From Paenibacillus camerounensis (GTDB taxonomy: Bacteria; Bacillota; Bacilli; Paenibacillales; Paenibacillaceae), in contig NZ_CCDG010000003.1 in the NCBI RefSeq assembly GCF_000723885.1, positions 80,507-144,506 on the forward strand: a stretch of 64,000 nt of DNA, in the 5' to 3' direction. The position numbers and the translations under genes were made by a program. The notes under the pieces were generated by a model that saw nothing but the letters and a program-made list of their open reading frames with translations, was not told the DNA's origin and did no database searches. This document shows, one piece after another, positions 1 through 8,960 of the stretch (its first letter is position 1; the number at the start of each line of letters is the position of its first letter).

Positions 1-190
1 GATAAACAAAAGTGTGAACGAAGGAATGACATCATACTGCCTAAGTGAGGGAACGTACGGGATGCTTCTGAAGCAGGCGCTGTATTGTGCGGTTTATATG
101 AGCGGAGGCCAACGAATGTAAGCGTATGCTTCCGGATTTAGTTGAATAGCGGCTAATGATGGAGGGAGGCGCGTAAAAACTTTTTAGGAG
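1..190. other. Leading non-coding stretch
   Basis: No convincing gene is visible before the SLH protein. The stretch holds a short palindrome GCTTCTGAAGC near 64-74 and a strong ribosome site AGGAGG at 186-191. The left edge of the window cuts whatever lies upstream, so an upstream gene end or leader RNA cannot be excluded. Confidence 0.4.
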
Positions 191-203
191 GATGGACAAC
201 AGA

Positions 204-1619
204 ATGAAGAAAATGTGGCGAGGTTTGATGACTGGAGTACTTGGAATCAGCATGTTGTTCGGCGCTCTGGGAAGTGTCTCTGCAGCAACGGCCAAGGATA
301 TTCAGGGACACTGGGCGCAGAGCCAGTTGCAGGATTGGCTCGATAAAGGCTACCTGCAGGGCTATGCTGACGGGACGGTGAAGCCGAATAATGCGATTAC
401 CCGCGGAGAATATGTTGCACTAGTAAACCGTTTATTTGGATTTACAGACACGGCAGCCATAACGTTTACAGATCTTCGAAGCTCCAACTGGGCCTACAGT
501 GAAGTGGCCAAGGCTGTAAGAGCCGGATATATTGGCGGATATGAGAACAATACGTTCCGCGCCACCAGTCCAATTACCCGCCAAGAAGCTGCGGTCATTA
601 CCGCAAAGCTTCTCAGCTTGAACACAAACAATACAACGCTGGCGTTCAAGGATAGCGCGCAAATTGCTCCATGGGCTAAAGGAGCAGTCGCAGCTGCAGC
701 GGCCAAGAGTATTATTAATGGTTATCCGGACGGGACCTTCGGGCCCAAAAAGGCCCTGACCAGAGCTGAGGCAGTAGGCATTATCGGTAACTCGGCGGCC
801 AACAAGCCAGGCGGTTCAGTCACACCAACTCCTACTCCTACAGCTACACCATCTGCAACGGCAACCCCAGCTCCGACAGCAACCCCTACAAGTCCTGCTG
901 GCGGAGGTAGCGGCGGTGGCGGTGGCAGCACCGCTCCAACGGTTAGTGGTGTAACATATGGACATGTAGGTTCTGTTACGGCAGATGTGTATCTGACTTC
1001 ATCAGTGACAGGCGCTGTTTACTATGTTGTTGCCCCTTACAGCAGCACAGCCGCTGTACCGAATTACGTGCAGGTACGTGATGGTCTGACCGCTGCAGGA
1101 ACAGCAGGTGTGAATGCCGGGTCTACGGCAGCTGCTGCTGGCAGCACAGTGTCATTCTCGGTTTATGGATTGCAGCCTGATACGGAATACGCGGCTTATA
1201 TAGCGTTGTCTGATACAGCAGGCAGCTGGTCTGGAGTGTATACTCTGAGGTTGGCTACAGCTTCAGCGGGCCAAGGGGCAATTACTGAGCTCAGCCCGGG
1301 TTCAATGGGTACAGTGACAGCCGATGTTTATGTAGCCTATGGCCAGACAGGGGACGCGTCCGCGCCTGTACGGTATGTGGTGCTCCCTGCAGATGCTGTT
1401 AACCCAACAGCAGCACAGGTTCTGGCAGGGCAAAACAGCTCAGGAACACAGCTGGCTGCACCCTGGAGCGGAGGCTTTACACCAGTTCCTGGAGCAAGGC
1501 AGACACTGACACTGAGCGGTCTGACGGCTAATACTGCTTATAAAGTATATGTCATTGCAGGCAGCGGAACATCCGTATCACCCGTAGAGCTCTTGCGGAT
1601 TCATACGAAACAGCTGTGA
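204..1619 (+). CDS. SLH-domain cell surface protein with two tandem C-terminal domains
   Basis: Secreted protein predicted to bind the cell-wall polymer through three S-layer homology domains. I chose ATG 204 (MKKMWRGLM...) because AGGAGG at 186-191 abuts the earlier ATG at 192; the later start also leaves a clean signal peptide ending near VSAATA. SLH motifs follow at about residues 25-80, 80-140 and 140-195, each with the characteristic aromatic/GY...DGTF...ITR pattern. Next comes a Pro-Thr-rich, then Gly-rich linker (about 200-245), and two related ~110-residue domains that both begin with a VTADVY segment and end in a fibronectin-III-like Tyr-rich strand (TEYAAYIAL and TAYKVYVIA). Neither C-terminal domain was assigned to a named family. 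A terminator follows at 1706-1752. A surface structural or adhesive role is inferred, not shown. Confidence 0.85.
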   Translation: MKKMWRGLMTGVLGISMLFGALGSVSAATAKDIQGHWAQSQLQDWLDKGYLQGYADGTVKPNNAITRGEYVALVNRLFGFTDTAAITFTDLRSSNWAYSEVAKAVRAGYIGGYENNTFRATSPITRQEAAVITAKLLSLNTNNTTLAFKDSAQIAPWAKGAVAAAAAKSIINGYPDGTFGPKKALTRAEAVGIIGNSAANKPGGSVTPTPTPTATPSATATPAPTATPTSPAGGGSGGGGGSTAPTVSGVTYGHVGSVTADVYLTSSVTGAVYYVVAPYSSTAAVPNYVQVRDGLTAAGTAGVNAGSTAAAAGSTVSFSVYGLQPDTEYAAYIALSDTAGSWSGVYTLRLATASAGQGAITELSPGSMGTVTADVYVAYGQTGDASAPVRYVVLPADAVNPTAAQVLAGQNSSGTQLAAPWSGGFTPVPGARQTLTLSGLTANTAYKVYVIAGSGTSVSPVELLRIHTKQL

Positions 1620-1705
1620 AGCATACGGCTTAAGGCGAGGAATGTTTAAGGGAATGGCTCTTATAATTTCAGCTGAAACAGGAATAATATGATCGGCTAG
1701 ACATG

Positions 1706-1752
1706 GTCCGGATAAGGGCGAAATGATTGCCCTTCCCGGACTTTGTTTTATT
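1706..1752 (+). terminator. Rho-independent terminator after SLH gene
   Basis: Stem GTCCGG..AGGGC pairs with GCCCTT.CCGGAC, followed by TTTGTTTT. It lies 87 bases after the SLH gene stop. Confidence 0.8.
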
Positions 1753-1811
1753 CTAATTAATGAAAGCTGCAAATTGTGTAAGGTAAATGTAAAGTCTGTA
1801 ATGAATTGCTT

Positions 1812-1840
1812 TTTACTTAGCGCTGACAATTTGGTATAAT
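1812..1840 (+). promoter_or_regulatory. hpf promoter
   Basis: TTTACT (1812-1817), 17-base spacer, TATAAT (1835-1840). The ribosome site AAAGGAGG follows just before the hpf ATG. In B. subtilis the orthologue also uses stress and stationary sigma factors; no SigB-type site was recognised here. Confidence 0.6.
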
Positions 1841-1868
1841 GGGAACGTAGACAAAGGAGGAGTGCCCT

Positions 1869-2420
1869 ATGCAATTCAGCATTCGAGGTCAACAAATTGA
1901 AGTGACAGATGCTTTAAGAGATTATGTTGATAAGAAGCTCAGCAGACTTGAGAAGTATTTCGATGCACCCCCTACCTCAGAAGGATATGTGACGCTTAGC
2001 GTAGTCCGCGGCATCCACACGGTGGAAGTCACAATTCCGCTCGCAGGTGTAACCCTTCGTGCAGAAGACCGCAGCGACGACATGTACGCCTCTATTGATG
2101 CGGTTGTGGACAAGCTGGAACGGCAAATCCGCAAGCACAAAACCAAACTTAACCGTAAGTTCCGTCAGGAAGGCAGCCTGAAGACAATTTTTGTAGAAGA
2201 GCCTTCCAGCGCTGTTGCCGTTGAGGAACAGGATTACGATGATTTGGAAGTAGTGCGGAACAAGCGCTTCACCTTGAAGCCGATGGATGTTGAGGAAGCT
2301 ATTCTGCAGATGAATATGGTTGGACATAATTTCTTTGTATTCTCCAACATTGAGACTTCCGAAGTGAGCGTTGTTTACAAACGCAATGATGGCAAGTACG
2401 GCCTGATCGAACAGGATTGA
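1869..2420 (+). CDS. hpf: Long-form ribosome hibernation promoting factor
   Basis: Binds the 30S subunit and pairs ribosomes into inactive 100S dimers in stationary phase or stress. The 183-residue length is that of the long Gram-positive form. Residues 1-105 are the S30AE/RaiA ribosome-binding domain (MQFSIRGQQIEVTDALRDYV start). Residues about 125-183 are the dimerisation domain, recognisable by RFTLKPMDVEEAILQMN and the VYKRNDGKYGLI ending. The start is fixed by AAAGGAGG eight bases upstream. It sits directly upstream of secA, the same order as in Bacillus, but with its own promoter and terminator. Confidence 0.95.
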   Translation: MQFSIRGQQIEVTDALRDYVDKKLSRLEKYFDAPPTSEGYVTLSVVRGIHTVEVTIPLAGVTLRAEDRSDDMYASIDAVVDKLERQIRKHKTKLNRKFRQEGSLKTIFVEEPSSAVAVEEQDYDDLEVVRNKRFTLKPMDVEEAILQMNMVGHNFFVFSNIETSEVSVVYKRNDGKYGLIEQD

Positions 2421-2488
2421 TCTGAAACCTCAGGTAAAGCAATATGCTGGCGGGGTAAGATAGCCAGTACTAATTACAAAAATCAGCC

Positions 2489-2526
2489 GAGTCCCTATTC
2501 GCTTGAAGCGAATAGGGCTCTTATTC
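2489..2526 (+). terminator. Hairpin after hpf
   Basis: Long perfect stem CCCTATTCGCTT / AAGCGAATAGGG, extended by GAG/CTC. The following tract is only TTATT, so termination may be partial and some readthrough into secA is possible. Confidence 0.65.
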
Positions 2527-2590
2527 GTATAAAAAGAGTGACAATTCACCGCTTCTTCTATTTTGCAAAATAAGGTTGCGGCTACTCGTA

Positions 2591-2619
2591 TTGCGGCTTG
2601 TCTTACAAACTGTTACAAT
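2591..2619 (+). promoter_or_regulatory. secA promoter with extended -10
   Basis: TTGCGG (2591-2596), 17-base spacer, TACAAT (2614-2619), preceded by TGT (extended -10). It leaves a leader of roughly 90 bases before the secA ATG. Confidence 0.6.
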
Positions 2620-2716
2620 TTATGAAGCAGCGGAATCGAAATAATATATGGCCCTTTCAATTTTAGTTAAGGATGGGCTCGGTTCCACCATCTGTGTTGC
2701 ATGAAAGGGGTTAACC

Positions 2717-5224
2717 ATGCTAGGACTTGTAAAGAAAATATTCGGCGACACCAATGAACGTGATGTCAAGCGTCTAATGAAGACGGTCGAAGTTATTAAT
2801 GGACTGGAACCTGAATTCGTAGCCCTCTCGGATGAGGCGCTTAAGGCGAAGACTGAAGAATTCCGGGCCCGGATTGAAAAAGGCGAGACCCTGGAAGAGA
2901 TTCTTCCAGAAGCATTTGCAACCGTACGCGAAGCTTCCAAACGGACGCTGGGCATGCGGCATTTTGACGTACAGCTGGTTGGAGGCATGGCGCTGCATGA
3001 AGGCCGGATCTCCGAAATGAAGACAGGTGAAGGTAAGACGCTTGTGGGTACATTGCCGGTCTATCTGAATGCGCTGCTCAGCAAGGGTGTGCATGTCGTA
3101 ACGGTTAATGATTATCTGGCTCAGCGTGACAGCGCGCAAATGGCACAAATCTATAACTTCCTGGGCATGACGGTCGGGGTCAACCTGAACGGCATGGACC
3201 ATGCTGATAAACAAGAAGCGTATGCCTGCGATATTACGTATGGCACGAATAATGAATTTGGTTTTGACTATCTGCGTGATAACATGGTGCTCTACAAAGA
3301 GCAGATGGTACAACGCCCGCTATATTTCTGTATTATTGATGAAGTAGACTCTATTCTGGTTGACGAAGCGCGTACTCCGCTGATTATTTCCGGCCAGGCT
3401 GAGAAATCGACAGAGCTGTACTATGCTGCAGACCGTTTTGTTAAGAAGTTAACGGCTGAAGAAGATTACACAGTTGATATAAAAGTGAAATCGGTAGCCT
3501 TGACTGAGAAGGGTGTGGCTACAGCTGAACGCGCTTTTGGCATTGAGAACCTGTATGACCACAGCCATGTTACCCTGAACCATCATATCGTCCAGGCGCT
3601 CAAGGCAAATGTTATCATGCGCCGTGATGTTGATTATGTGGTGAACGGTGATGAGGTTGTCATTGTCGATGAATTCACCGGCCGTCTGATGGCTGGCCGC
3701 CGCTACAGCGACGGGCTGCACCAGGCGATTGAAGCGAAGGAAGAGATCCAGGTACAGAATGAGAGCATGACCCTGGCAACGATCACCTTCCAGAACTACT
3801 TCCGGATGTACCGCAAATTAGGCGGTATGACAGGTACAGCCAAGACGGAAGAAGAGGAATTCAAGAAAATTTACGGCCTGGAAGTTCTGCAGGTACCGAC
3901 GAATAAACCAAACCAGCGTGAGGATATGCCTGACGTCGTCTATAAAAGCGAGACCGGCAAGTTTAATGCGGTGGTAGCAGAGATTGTAGAGCGCCATAAA
4001 AAGAACCAGCCGGTGCTGGTAGGTACAGTCTCCATTGAGAATTCCGAACGTGTATCTGAAATGCTCAAGCGTAAGGGCATCAAGCATCAGGTACTGAATG
4101 CCAAGCATCATGAATCCGAAGCGGAGATTATTTCACAGGCTGGACAGCCGGGCACCGTAACAATTGCTACGAATATGGCCGGCCGTGGTACGGATATTAC
4201 GCTTGGTGAAGGCGTTAGAGATGTTGGCGGTCTGCATATTATTGGTACAGAGCGTCATGAATCCCGCCGTATCGATAACCAGCTTCGCGGACGTGCCGGA
4301 CGCCAGGGCGACCCGGGCTCTACCCAATTCTATCTGTCTCTCGGTGATGAGCTCATGAAGCGCTTCGGTGCAGACAATGTCCTGAATATGATGGACCGTC
4401 TGGGCTTTGAAGAGGATCAGCCGATTGAGAGCCGCATGATTACCCGTGCCATCGAATCAGCCCAGAAACGGGTTGAGGGGAACAACTTCGATATCCGTAA
4501 AGTCGTGCTGCAGTATGATGATGTCATGAATCAGCAGCGTGAGATTATCTATAAGCAGCGCCGTGAAATTCTCGAATCCGAGAATATTAAAGGCGTTGTA
4601 ACCGAAATGATCAAGCCGGTTATTGACCGCGTAGTCCGTGCGCATTGCAGTGATGATATTCCGGAGAACTGGGAGCTGCAGGAGGTTGCTGACTATGTTA
4701 ACAGCAAGCTGCTGGATGAAGGTTCCATTACCCGTGATGATCTCTGGGGTAAGGAAGTAGAGGAAATCGTTGATTTCATCTTTGACCGTGTTATGCAGAA
4801 ATACGATGCACGCGAAGAGCGTCTTGGCGCTGAGCTGGTTCGTGAATTCGAGAAGGTTATCGTGCTCCGTTCTGTAGACAGCAAATGGATGGATCATATT
4901 GATGCAATGGATCAGCTTCGTCAAGGGATTCACCTGCGTGCATACGGCGGTACAGATCCGCTGCGCGAATATCAGTTTGAAGGCTTTGAGATGTTCAACG
5001 CCATGACTGCCGCCATTCAGGAGGAAGTCGCTACGTATATTATGAAGGCGCACATCGAAGCTAACCAGGAACGCCAGTCCGTAATCGAGGAAGATAAAAT
5101 CTCGACCAACGCTGAGCCGGCTGAGAAACGTCCGGTGCACGTTGAGGCAGCGATTGGCCGTAACGATCCTTGCCCGTGCGGCAGCGGCAAGAAATACAAG
5201 AACTGCCATGGCCAGAACGCTTAG
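2717..5224 (+). CDS. secA: Preprotein translocase ATPase SecA
   Basis: Motor ATPase that pushes unfolded preproteins through the SecYEG channel at the cytoplasmic membrane. The 835-residue length matches Firmicute SecA. Visible motifs: Walker A MKTGEGKT at residues 101-108; helicase motif [26 protein letters not shown] and the [12 protein letters not shown] motif VI; scaffold helix region; C-terminal SEC-C zinc motif [14 protein letters not shown], which binds zinc and phospholipid or SecB-type partners. GAAAGGGG precedes the ATG. It lies between hpf and prfB, as in B. subtilis, with its own promoter and a strong terminator, so expression is probably independent. Confidence 0.98.
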   Translation: MLGLVKKIFGDTNERDVKRLMKTVEVINGLEPEFVALSDEALKAKTEEFRARIEKGETLEEILPEAFATVREASKRTLGMRHFDVQLVGGMALHEGRISEMKTGEGKTLVGTLPVYLNALLSKGVHVVTVNDYLAQRDSAQMAQIYNFLGMTVGVNLNGMDHADKQEAYACDITYGTNNEFGFDYLRDNMVLYKEQMVQRPLYFCIIDEVDSILVDEARTPLIISGQAEKSTELYYAADRFVKKLTAEEDYTVDIKVKSVALTEKGVATAERAFGIENLYDHSHVTLNHHIVQALKANVIMRRDVDYVVNGDEVVIVDEFTGRLMAGRRYSDGLHQAIEAKEEIQVQNESMTLATITFQNYFRMYRKLGGMTGTAKTEEEEFKKIYGLEVLQVPTNKPNQREDMPDVVYKSETGKFNAVVAEIVERHKKNQPVLVGTVSIENSERVSEMLKRKGIKHQVLNAKHHESEAEIISQAGQPGTVTIATNMAGRGTDITLGEGVRDVGGLHIIGTERHESRRIDNQLRGRAGRQGDPGSTQFYLSLGDELMKRFGADNVLNMMDRLGFEEDQPIESRMITRAIESAQKRVEGNNFDIRKVVLQYDDVMNQQREIIYKQRREILESENIKGVVTEMIKPVIDRVVRAHCSDDIPENWELQEVADYVNSKLLDEGSITRDDLWGKEVEEIVDFIFDRVMQKYDAREERLGAELVREFEKVIVLRSVDSKWMDHIDAMDQLRQGIHLRAYGGTDPLREYQFEGFEMFNAMTAAIQEEVATYIMKAHIEANQERQSVIEEDKISTNAEPAEKRPVHVEAAIGRNDPCPCGSGKKYKNCHGQNA

Positions 5225-5259
5225 GATATCCTGATCGTTTCAGGCTTATAATGACAATA

Positions 5260-5310
5260 AAGGCGGCTGGGCCCGGGGTATCCCCCCGTTTGCGGCCCGG
5301 CCGCTTTTTT
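5260..5310 (+). terminator. Strong terminator after secA
   Basis: GC-rich stem GCGGCTGGGCC / GGCCCGGCCGC with a C/G-rich loop, followed by six T residues. Confidence 0.9.
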
Positions 5311-5391
5311 GGAGTTTTGAGGGTCGGCGAATTAGCTGCAGAGGATGAGCTGAGTTCTCGAAAAATCTAAAACCAAGGTGGAAGCGGTGGA

Positions 5392-5550
5392 GAGGAAGTT
5401 TGGAACTGTAGGAGCGAACGCGTCCGCCTGAAAGCTTTTCGCAGAAAAGCTTACTTCGGAAGCATATGCTGTCTTCAGATTTCTACCGCGAACAGCGGTT
5501 CAAATCAGGAAATCTGAAGACAACAGCGGCCGAAAGTCCAAACATTCCTC
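5392..5550 (+). repeat. Structured intergenic repeat, copy 1 (upstream of prfB)
   Basis: A 159-base element related to 13621-13740. Outer stem GAGGAAGTTTGGA (5392-5404) pairs with TCCAAACATTCCTC (5537-5550). An inner perfect 14-base stem TGTCTTCAGATTTC / GAAATCTGAAGACA encloses a GCGAACAGCGG-type core. This copy has an extra ~40-base arm, including hairpin AAGCTTTTC-gca-GAAAAGCTT, that copy 2 lacks. Conserved single-stranded-looking blocks are GGAACTGTA.GAGCG, CGTCCGCCT, ACAACAGCGGC and GGAAATCTG. The strand is arbitrary; I gave the one that reads into prfB. Function unknown. Confidence 0.75.
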
Positions 5551-5573
5551 GGAGCTGCGTACTAACCGGGTTA

Positions 5574-5631
5574 GAGGTTTTGCAGTGCCAGCTCTAAGGA
5601 GCAGCATTGTTGAGCGGATCCACAAAACCTC
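5574..5631. repeat. Inverted repeat flanking a short insert upstream of prfB
   Basis: GAGGTTTTG (5574-5582) and its exact complement CAAAACCTC (5623-5631) enclose 40 bases that contain a small hairpin GCTC-taag-GAGC. No T tract follows, so it is not a standard terminator. It lies 50 bases before the prfB start. Confidence 0.5.
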
Positions 5632-5680
5632 CAATCAGCGGCCCCGCGCAAACTTTTATTTTGAAAGGTGTAGTGATCCC

Positions 5681-6794
5681 ATGATCGATTTTACCGTGAA
5701 GCAGGACCTGCGTGAAATAGGCAAGAAATTAACCAACCTTAGGGGGTCTCTTTGACTTAGACCTGAAGCTGGAAGTCATTGCGAACTTTGAAGAGAAGAT
5801 GGCAGCGCCGGATTTCTGGAATGACAATGAGAAAGCCCAGGCGGTCATTGGTGAGATGAACGCGGTCAAATCCGTAGTAGATCAGTTTGAGAAGCTGCAG
5901 CAGGAATATGATGATGCGGCAATGATGGCTGAGCTGGCTGATGAGGAAGGCGACGAGGAGCTGGCAGCAGAAGTGGCTGTAACGATCCGTGCAGTTGCCG
6001 GCAAGGTAGATGAGTTCGAGCTTCAGCTGCTGCTGAACCAGCCGTATGATAAGCTGAATGCCATTCTGGAGCTTCATCCGGGTGCAGGCGGAACGGAATC
6101 CCAGGACTGGGGCCAGATGCTGCTGCGTATGTATACACGCTGGGCGGAGAAAAGCGGCTTCAAGGTTGAAGTGCTTGACTATCTGCCGGGTGACGAGGCG
6201 GGAATCAAGAGCGTTACACTGCTGATTAAAGGCTTTAACGCTTACGGCTACCTGAAGACGGAGAAGGGGGTGCACCGGCTAGTGCGTATATCCCCGTTCG
6301 ATTCCTCCGGCAGACGGCACACCTCCTTTGTTTCTTGTGATGTAGTTCCGGAAATTTCGGATGATGTAGAGGTAGAAATCCGTACAGAAGATCTGAAGAT
6401 TGATACCTACCGGGCCAGCGGTGCAGGCGGTCAGCACATCAATACGACGGACTCGGCGGTGCGGATTACGCATATTCCTTCAGGTGTAGTGGTAACCTGT
6501 CAGAATGAGCGCTCACAGATCAAGAACCGGGAGCAGGCGATGAAGATGCTGCGCTCTAAGCTCTATGAGCTGAAGCTGCAGGAGCAGCAGAAGCATCTGG
6601 ATGAGATCCGCGGCGAGCAGTCGGACATTGCCTGGGGCAGCCAGATCCGTTCATATGTGTTCCATCCATACAGCATGGTGAAGGATCACCGGACATCCGT
6701 GGAAACCGGGAACGTGGGTGCGGTTATGGACGGGGATATTAACCTGTTCATTGACGGCTATCTGCGCAGCCAGATCAAGACAGAAGTTGAATAA
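5681..6794 (+). CDS. prfB: Peptide chain release factor 2 with programmed +1 frameshift
   Basis: Recognises UGA/UAA stop codons and triggers peptide release. Translation starts at ATG 5681 (ribosome site GAAAGGTG), reads 24 codons ending CTT, meets in-frame TGA at 5753-5755, then continues in +1 from GAC at 5754 (DLDLKLEV...). The recoding signal AGGGGGTCTCTTTGAC is complete: an internal SD-like AGGGGG, the slippery CTT and TGAC. The joined product is about 370 residues, normal for RF2. The stop-recognition motif SPF is in RISPFDSSG, and the catalytic GGQ is in [13 protein letters not shown]. Scarce RF2 promotes frameshifting, giving autoregulation (known for the family). The gene follows secA, as in Bacillus. 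Confidence 0.97.
5741..5756 (+). promoter_or_regulatory. prfB +1 frameshift site
   Basis: AGGGGG internal Shine-Dalgarno, three-base spacing, CTT slippery codon, TGA stop, C context. This is the canonical RF2 recoding arrangement. Confidence 0.95.
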
Positions 6795-6846
6795 GTATAA
6801 CTGGATTTCTACGCGTCCGTGGAGTGTAGTAAGGAGAAGCTAGAGC

Positions 6847-7731
6847 ATGCAAAAAGTAAATTCACGCAACAAACCGCCGCTGATTCCGCTGAACGGGCCG
6901 CTGCGCCATACGGTGGATATAGCTTTAATTTTGATTGGTTCATTCATTACCGGTCTCGGGTTCAATCTGTTTTTTCTGCCGAACCAGATCGCTTCGGGGG
7001 GAGTATCGGGCTTGTCGGTGCTTGCCGACGAGTGGTTCGGCGCTGAGCCGGCTTTTACCCAGTGGGCGCTGAACATTCCGTTATTTATTCTCGGGGTTAT
7101 TTTCCTCGGCAAGCAATACGGTATGCGCTCCCTGCTGGGCAGCTTCGTGCTGCCGTTGTTTATCTACCTGACCAAGGACGGTCCGGTTCCGACGACCAAT
7201 CCGCTGCTTGCCTCCATTTATGGAGGGATTGCAGTAGGGCTCGGGCTGGGTCTGGTATTCCGCGGACGCGGGTCAACAGGCGGGCTGACGATTGCAGCGC
7301 AGATTATCCAGAAGATCACCGGCTTCAGCTTTTCGCTGTCAGTCGTGCTGCTGGACGGTACAGTTATTACATTAGCCGCATTTGTGCTGGGGATGGAGCA
7401 GGCGATGTATGCATTGATTGGCCTGTTCGTGACCGGGAGAGTGATCAACGCGCTGGAGATGGGCTTCAGTGTGACCAAGGTGGCCTATATCATCTCTGAT
7501 CACACAGAGGCGATCTCCCAGGCGATTCTGAATGACCTGGACCGCGGGCTGACCAAGCTGAACGCACAGGGCGGCTATACCGGTGATAACCGGGTGGTGC
7601 TGATGGCAGTTGTAGGCCAGAACGAGATTACCCGGCTAAAAGCGATTGTCCGGTCCGTTGATCCGGGTGCATTTGTAATCATTACTGAGGCCCATGAGGT
7701 GCTTGGTGAAGGATTTAAAAGAGAAGCGTAG
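6847..7731 (+). CDS. YitT-family membrane protein (DUF2179 C-terminal domain)
   Basis: Integral membrane protein of the YitT/YvjA/YpjC family; the molecular function of the family is not established. Residues about 20-215 form five or six hydrophobic segments with the family's GFNLFFLPNQIASGGVSGLS and GRGSTGGL motifs. Residues about 225-290 form the cytoplasmic DUF2179 domain (GYTGDNRVVLMAVVGQNEITRLK, ending ITEAHEVLGEGF). Length 294 is typical. AAGGAGAAGC precedes the ATG. B. subtilis has a paralogue, yvjA, near prfB, so the neighbourhood suggests this is the yvjA counterpart (inference). Confidence 0.88.
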   Translation: MQKVNSRNKPPLIPLNGPLRHTVDIALILIGSFITGLGFNLFFLPNQIASGGVSGLSVLADEWFGAEPAFTQWALNIPLFILGVIFLGKQYGMRSLLGSFVLPLFIYLTKDGPVPTTNPLLASIYGGIAVGLGLGLVFRGRGSTGGLTIAAQIIQKITGFSFSLSVVLLDGTVITLAAFVLGMEQAMYALIGLFVTGRVINALEMGFSVTKVAYIISDHTEAISQAILNDLDRGLTKLNAQGGYTGDNRVVLMAVVGQNEITRLKAIVRSVDPGAFVIITEAHEVLGEGFKREA

Positions 7732-7739
7732 AATCTCCA

Positions 7740-7767
7740 AGAGAGAAGTCTGCACTTCTCTTTTTTA
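7740..7767 (+). terminator. Terminator after YitT-family gene
   Basis: Stem AGAGAAGT-ctgc-ACTTCTCT followed by a run of T. Confidence 0.88.
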
Positions 7768-7802
7768 TATATCAAACCTACCAATAAAGTTAACGTAAGA
7801 TG

Positions 7803-7831
7803 TTGTATTTATATTAATTCGGTCGTATAAT
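7803..7831 (+). promoter_or_regulatory. argC operon promoter
   Basis: TTGTAT (7803-7808), 17-base spacer, TATAAT (7826-7831). Both hexamers are overlapped by ARG-box-like sequences, listed separately, as expected for repression by ArgR/AhrC with arginine. Confidence 0.75.
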
Positions 7832-7837
7832 AATACA
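7804..7837. promoter_or_regulatory. Two tandem ARG boxes (ArgR/AhrC operator)
   Basis: Compared with TGNATWWWWATNCA, box 1 is TGTATTTATATTAA (7804-7817) and box 2 is CGTATAATAATACA (7824-7837). Each has one mismatch in 12 defined positions. Their centres are 20 bp apart, so as 18-bp boxes they are separated by 2 bp, the spacing used by ArgR hexamers. Box 1 covers the -35 and box 2 the -10. Confidence 0.7.
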
Positions 7838-7883
7838 TATTTGCAGGACGGTATGTATGGATATCAACAGTTAGAAAGCGGGG

Positions 7884-8939
7884 ATGACAGTGGCAGGCAA
7901 GCTGAGAGCGGCGATAGTGGGGTCAACGGGATACGGGGGCGTGGAGCTGATCAGGCTTTTGCAGAACCATCCGGATATAGAAATTACATCAGTAATCTCT
8001 TCATCAAGTGCCGGAGAGCCGATTGAGCAGGGTTTTCCGCATTTGACGGGAATTGTGGAGCGGAAGCTGGACGGTGTTGATCCGGCGGAGATCGCGGGCA
8101 GGGCAGATGTAGTATTCACGGCAACACCGTCAGGTGTGAGTGCCAGGCTGGTGCCGCAGCTGCTGGAGGCAGGCCTGAAGGTTGTAGATCTGTCCGGGGA
8201 TTTCCGGCTGAAGGACGGAGCGGAGTATGAGCAGTGGTATAAGCATACGGCTCCGCCCGCTGAATATCTGGAGCAGGCTGTATACGGGTTATGCGAGGTG
8301 TATGGTGAGCGTGCTGCAGGAGTTGATTTTATCTCCAATCCGGGATGTTACCCTACCGCTACGCTGCTGGGACTGATTCCTGCGGTAGAGGCAGGCTGGA
8401 TCAAGCCGGAGAGTATCATTATTGATGCGAAGTCGGGTATTTCGGGAGCGGGACGCGGCGTGAATCTGGGCGTTCATTATGCCGAGGTCAATGAGAACTT
8501 CAAGGCCTATAAGGTCAACAAGCATCAGCATATTCCGGAGATTGAGCAGGTACTTACCGATATTTCCGGTGAAAAGGTAACCGTGACCTTCACAACGCAT
8601 CTGGTGCCGATGACCCGGGGAATTATGAGCACGATGTATGCAGGAATGAACGGGACTTATAGCGAGCAGGATTTTGTGGAACTATACCGTAAGTATTATG
8701 CAGGGCGGTCTTTTGTGCGTGTCCGTGAGGCCGGAGTGCTTCCGGCGACCAAAGAGGTCAGCGGCTCGAACTACTGCGACATCGGCTTCTCCGCAGATGC
8801 ACGTACAGGACGGGTAACGATTGTGTCTGTGATCGACAATATTGTTAAAGGTGCAGCAGGGCAAGCGATTCAGAATCTGAATTTGATGATGGGATGGGAG
8901 GAAACCCGTGGCCTTGGTTACACACCAGTGTATCCGTAA
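7884..8939 (+). CDS. argC: N-acetyl-gamma-glutamyl-phosphate reductase
   Basis: NADPH-dependent reduction of N-acetylglutamyl phosphate to the semialdehyde, third step of arginine synthesis. The 351-residue product has an N-terminal NAD(P)-binding GSTGYGGVELIR motif at residues 13-24 and the active-site Cys155 in SNPGCYPTA. The conserved GVSGAGR-type segment is present as KSGISGAGRG. The start is ambiguous: ATG 7884 directly abuts the GCGGGG ribosome site, while GTG 7890 has normal spacing; the difference is two residues. It is the first gene of argC-J-B-D-F. Confidence 0.97.
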   Translation: MTVAGKLRAAIVGSTGYGGVELIRLLQNHPDIEITSVISSSSAGEPIEQGFPHLTGIVERKLDGVDPAEIAGRADVVFTATPSGVSARLVPQLLEAGLKVVDLSGDFRLKDGAEYEQWYKHTAPPAEYLEQAVYGLCEVYGERAAGVDFISNPGCYPTATLLGLIPAVEAGWIKPESIIIDAKSGISGAGRGVNLGVHYAEVNENFKAYKVNKHQHIPEIEQVLTDISGEKVTVTFTTHLVPMTRGIMSTMYAGMNGTYSEQDFVELYRKYYAGRSFVRVREAGVLPATKEVSGSNYCDIGFSADARTGRVTIVSVIDNIVKGAAGQAIQNLNLMMGWEETRGLGYTPVYP

Positions 8940-8960
8940 GGTTCAGCGGTCAAACATACA

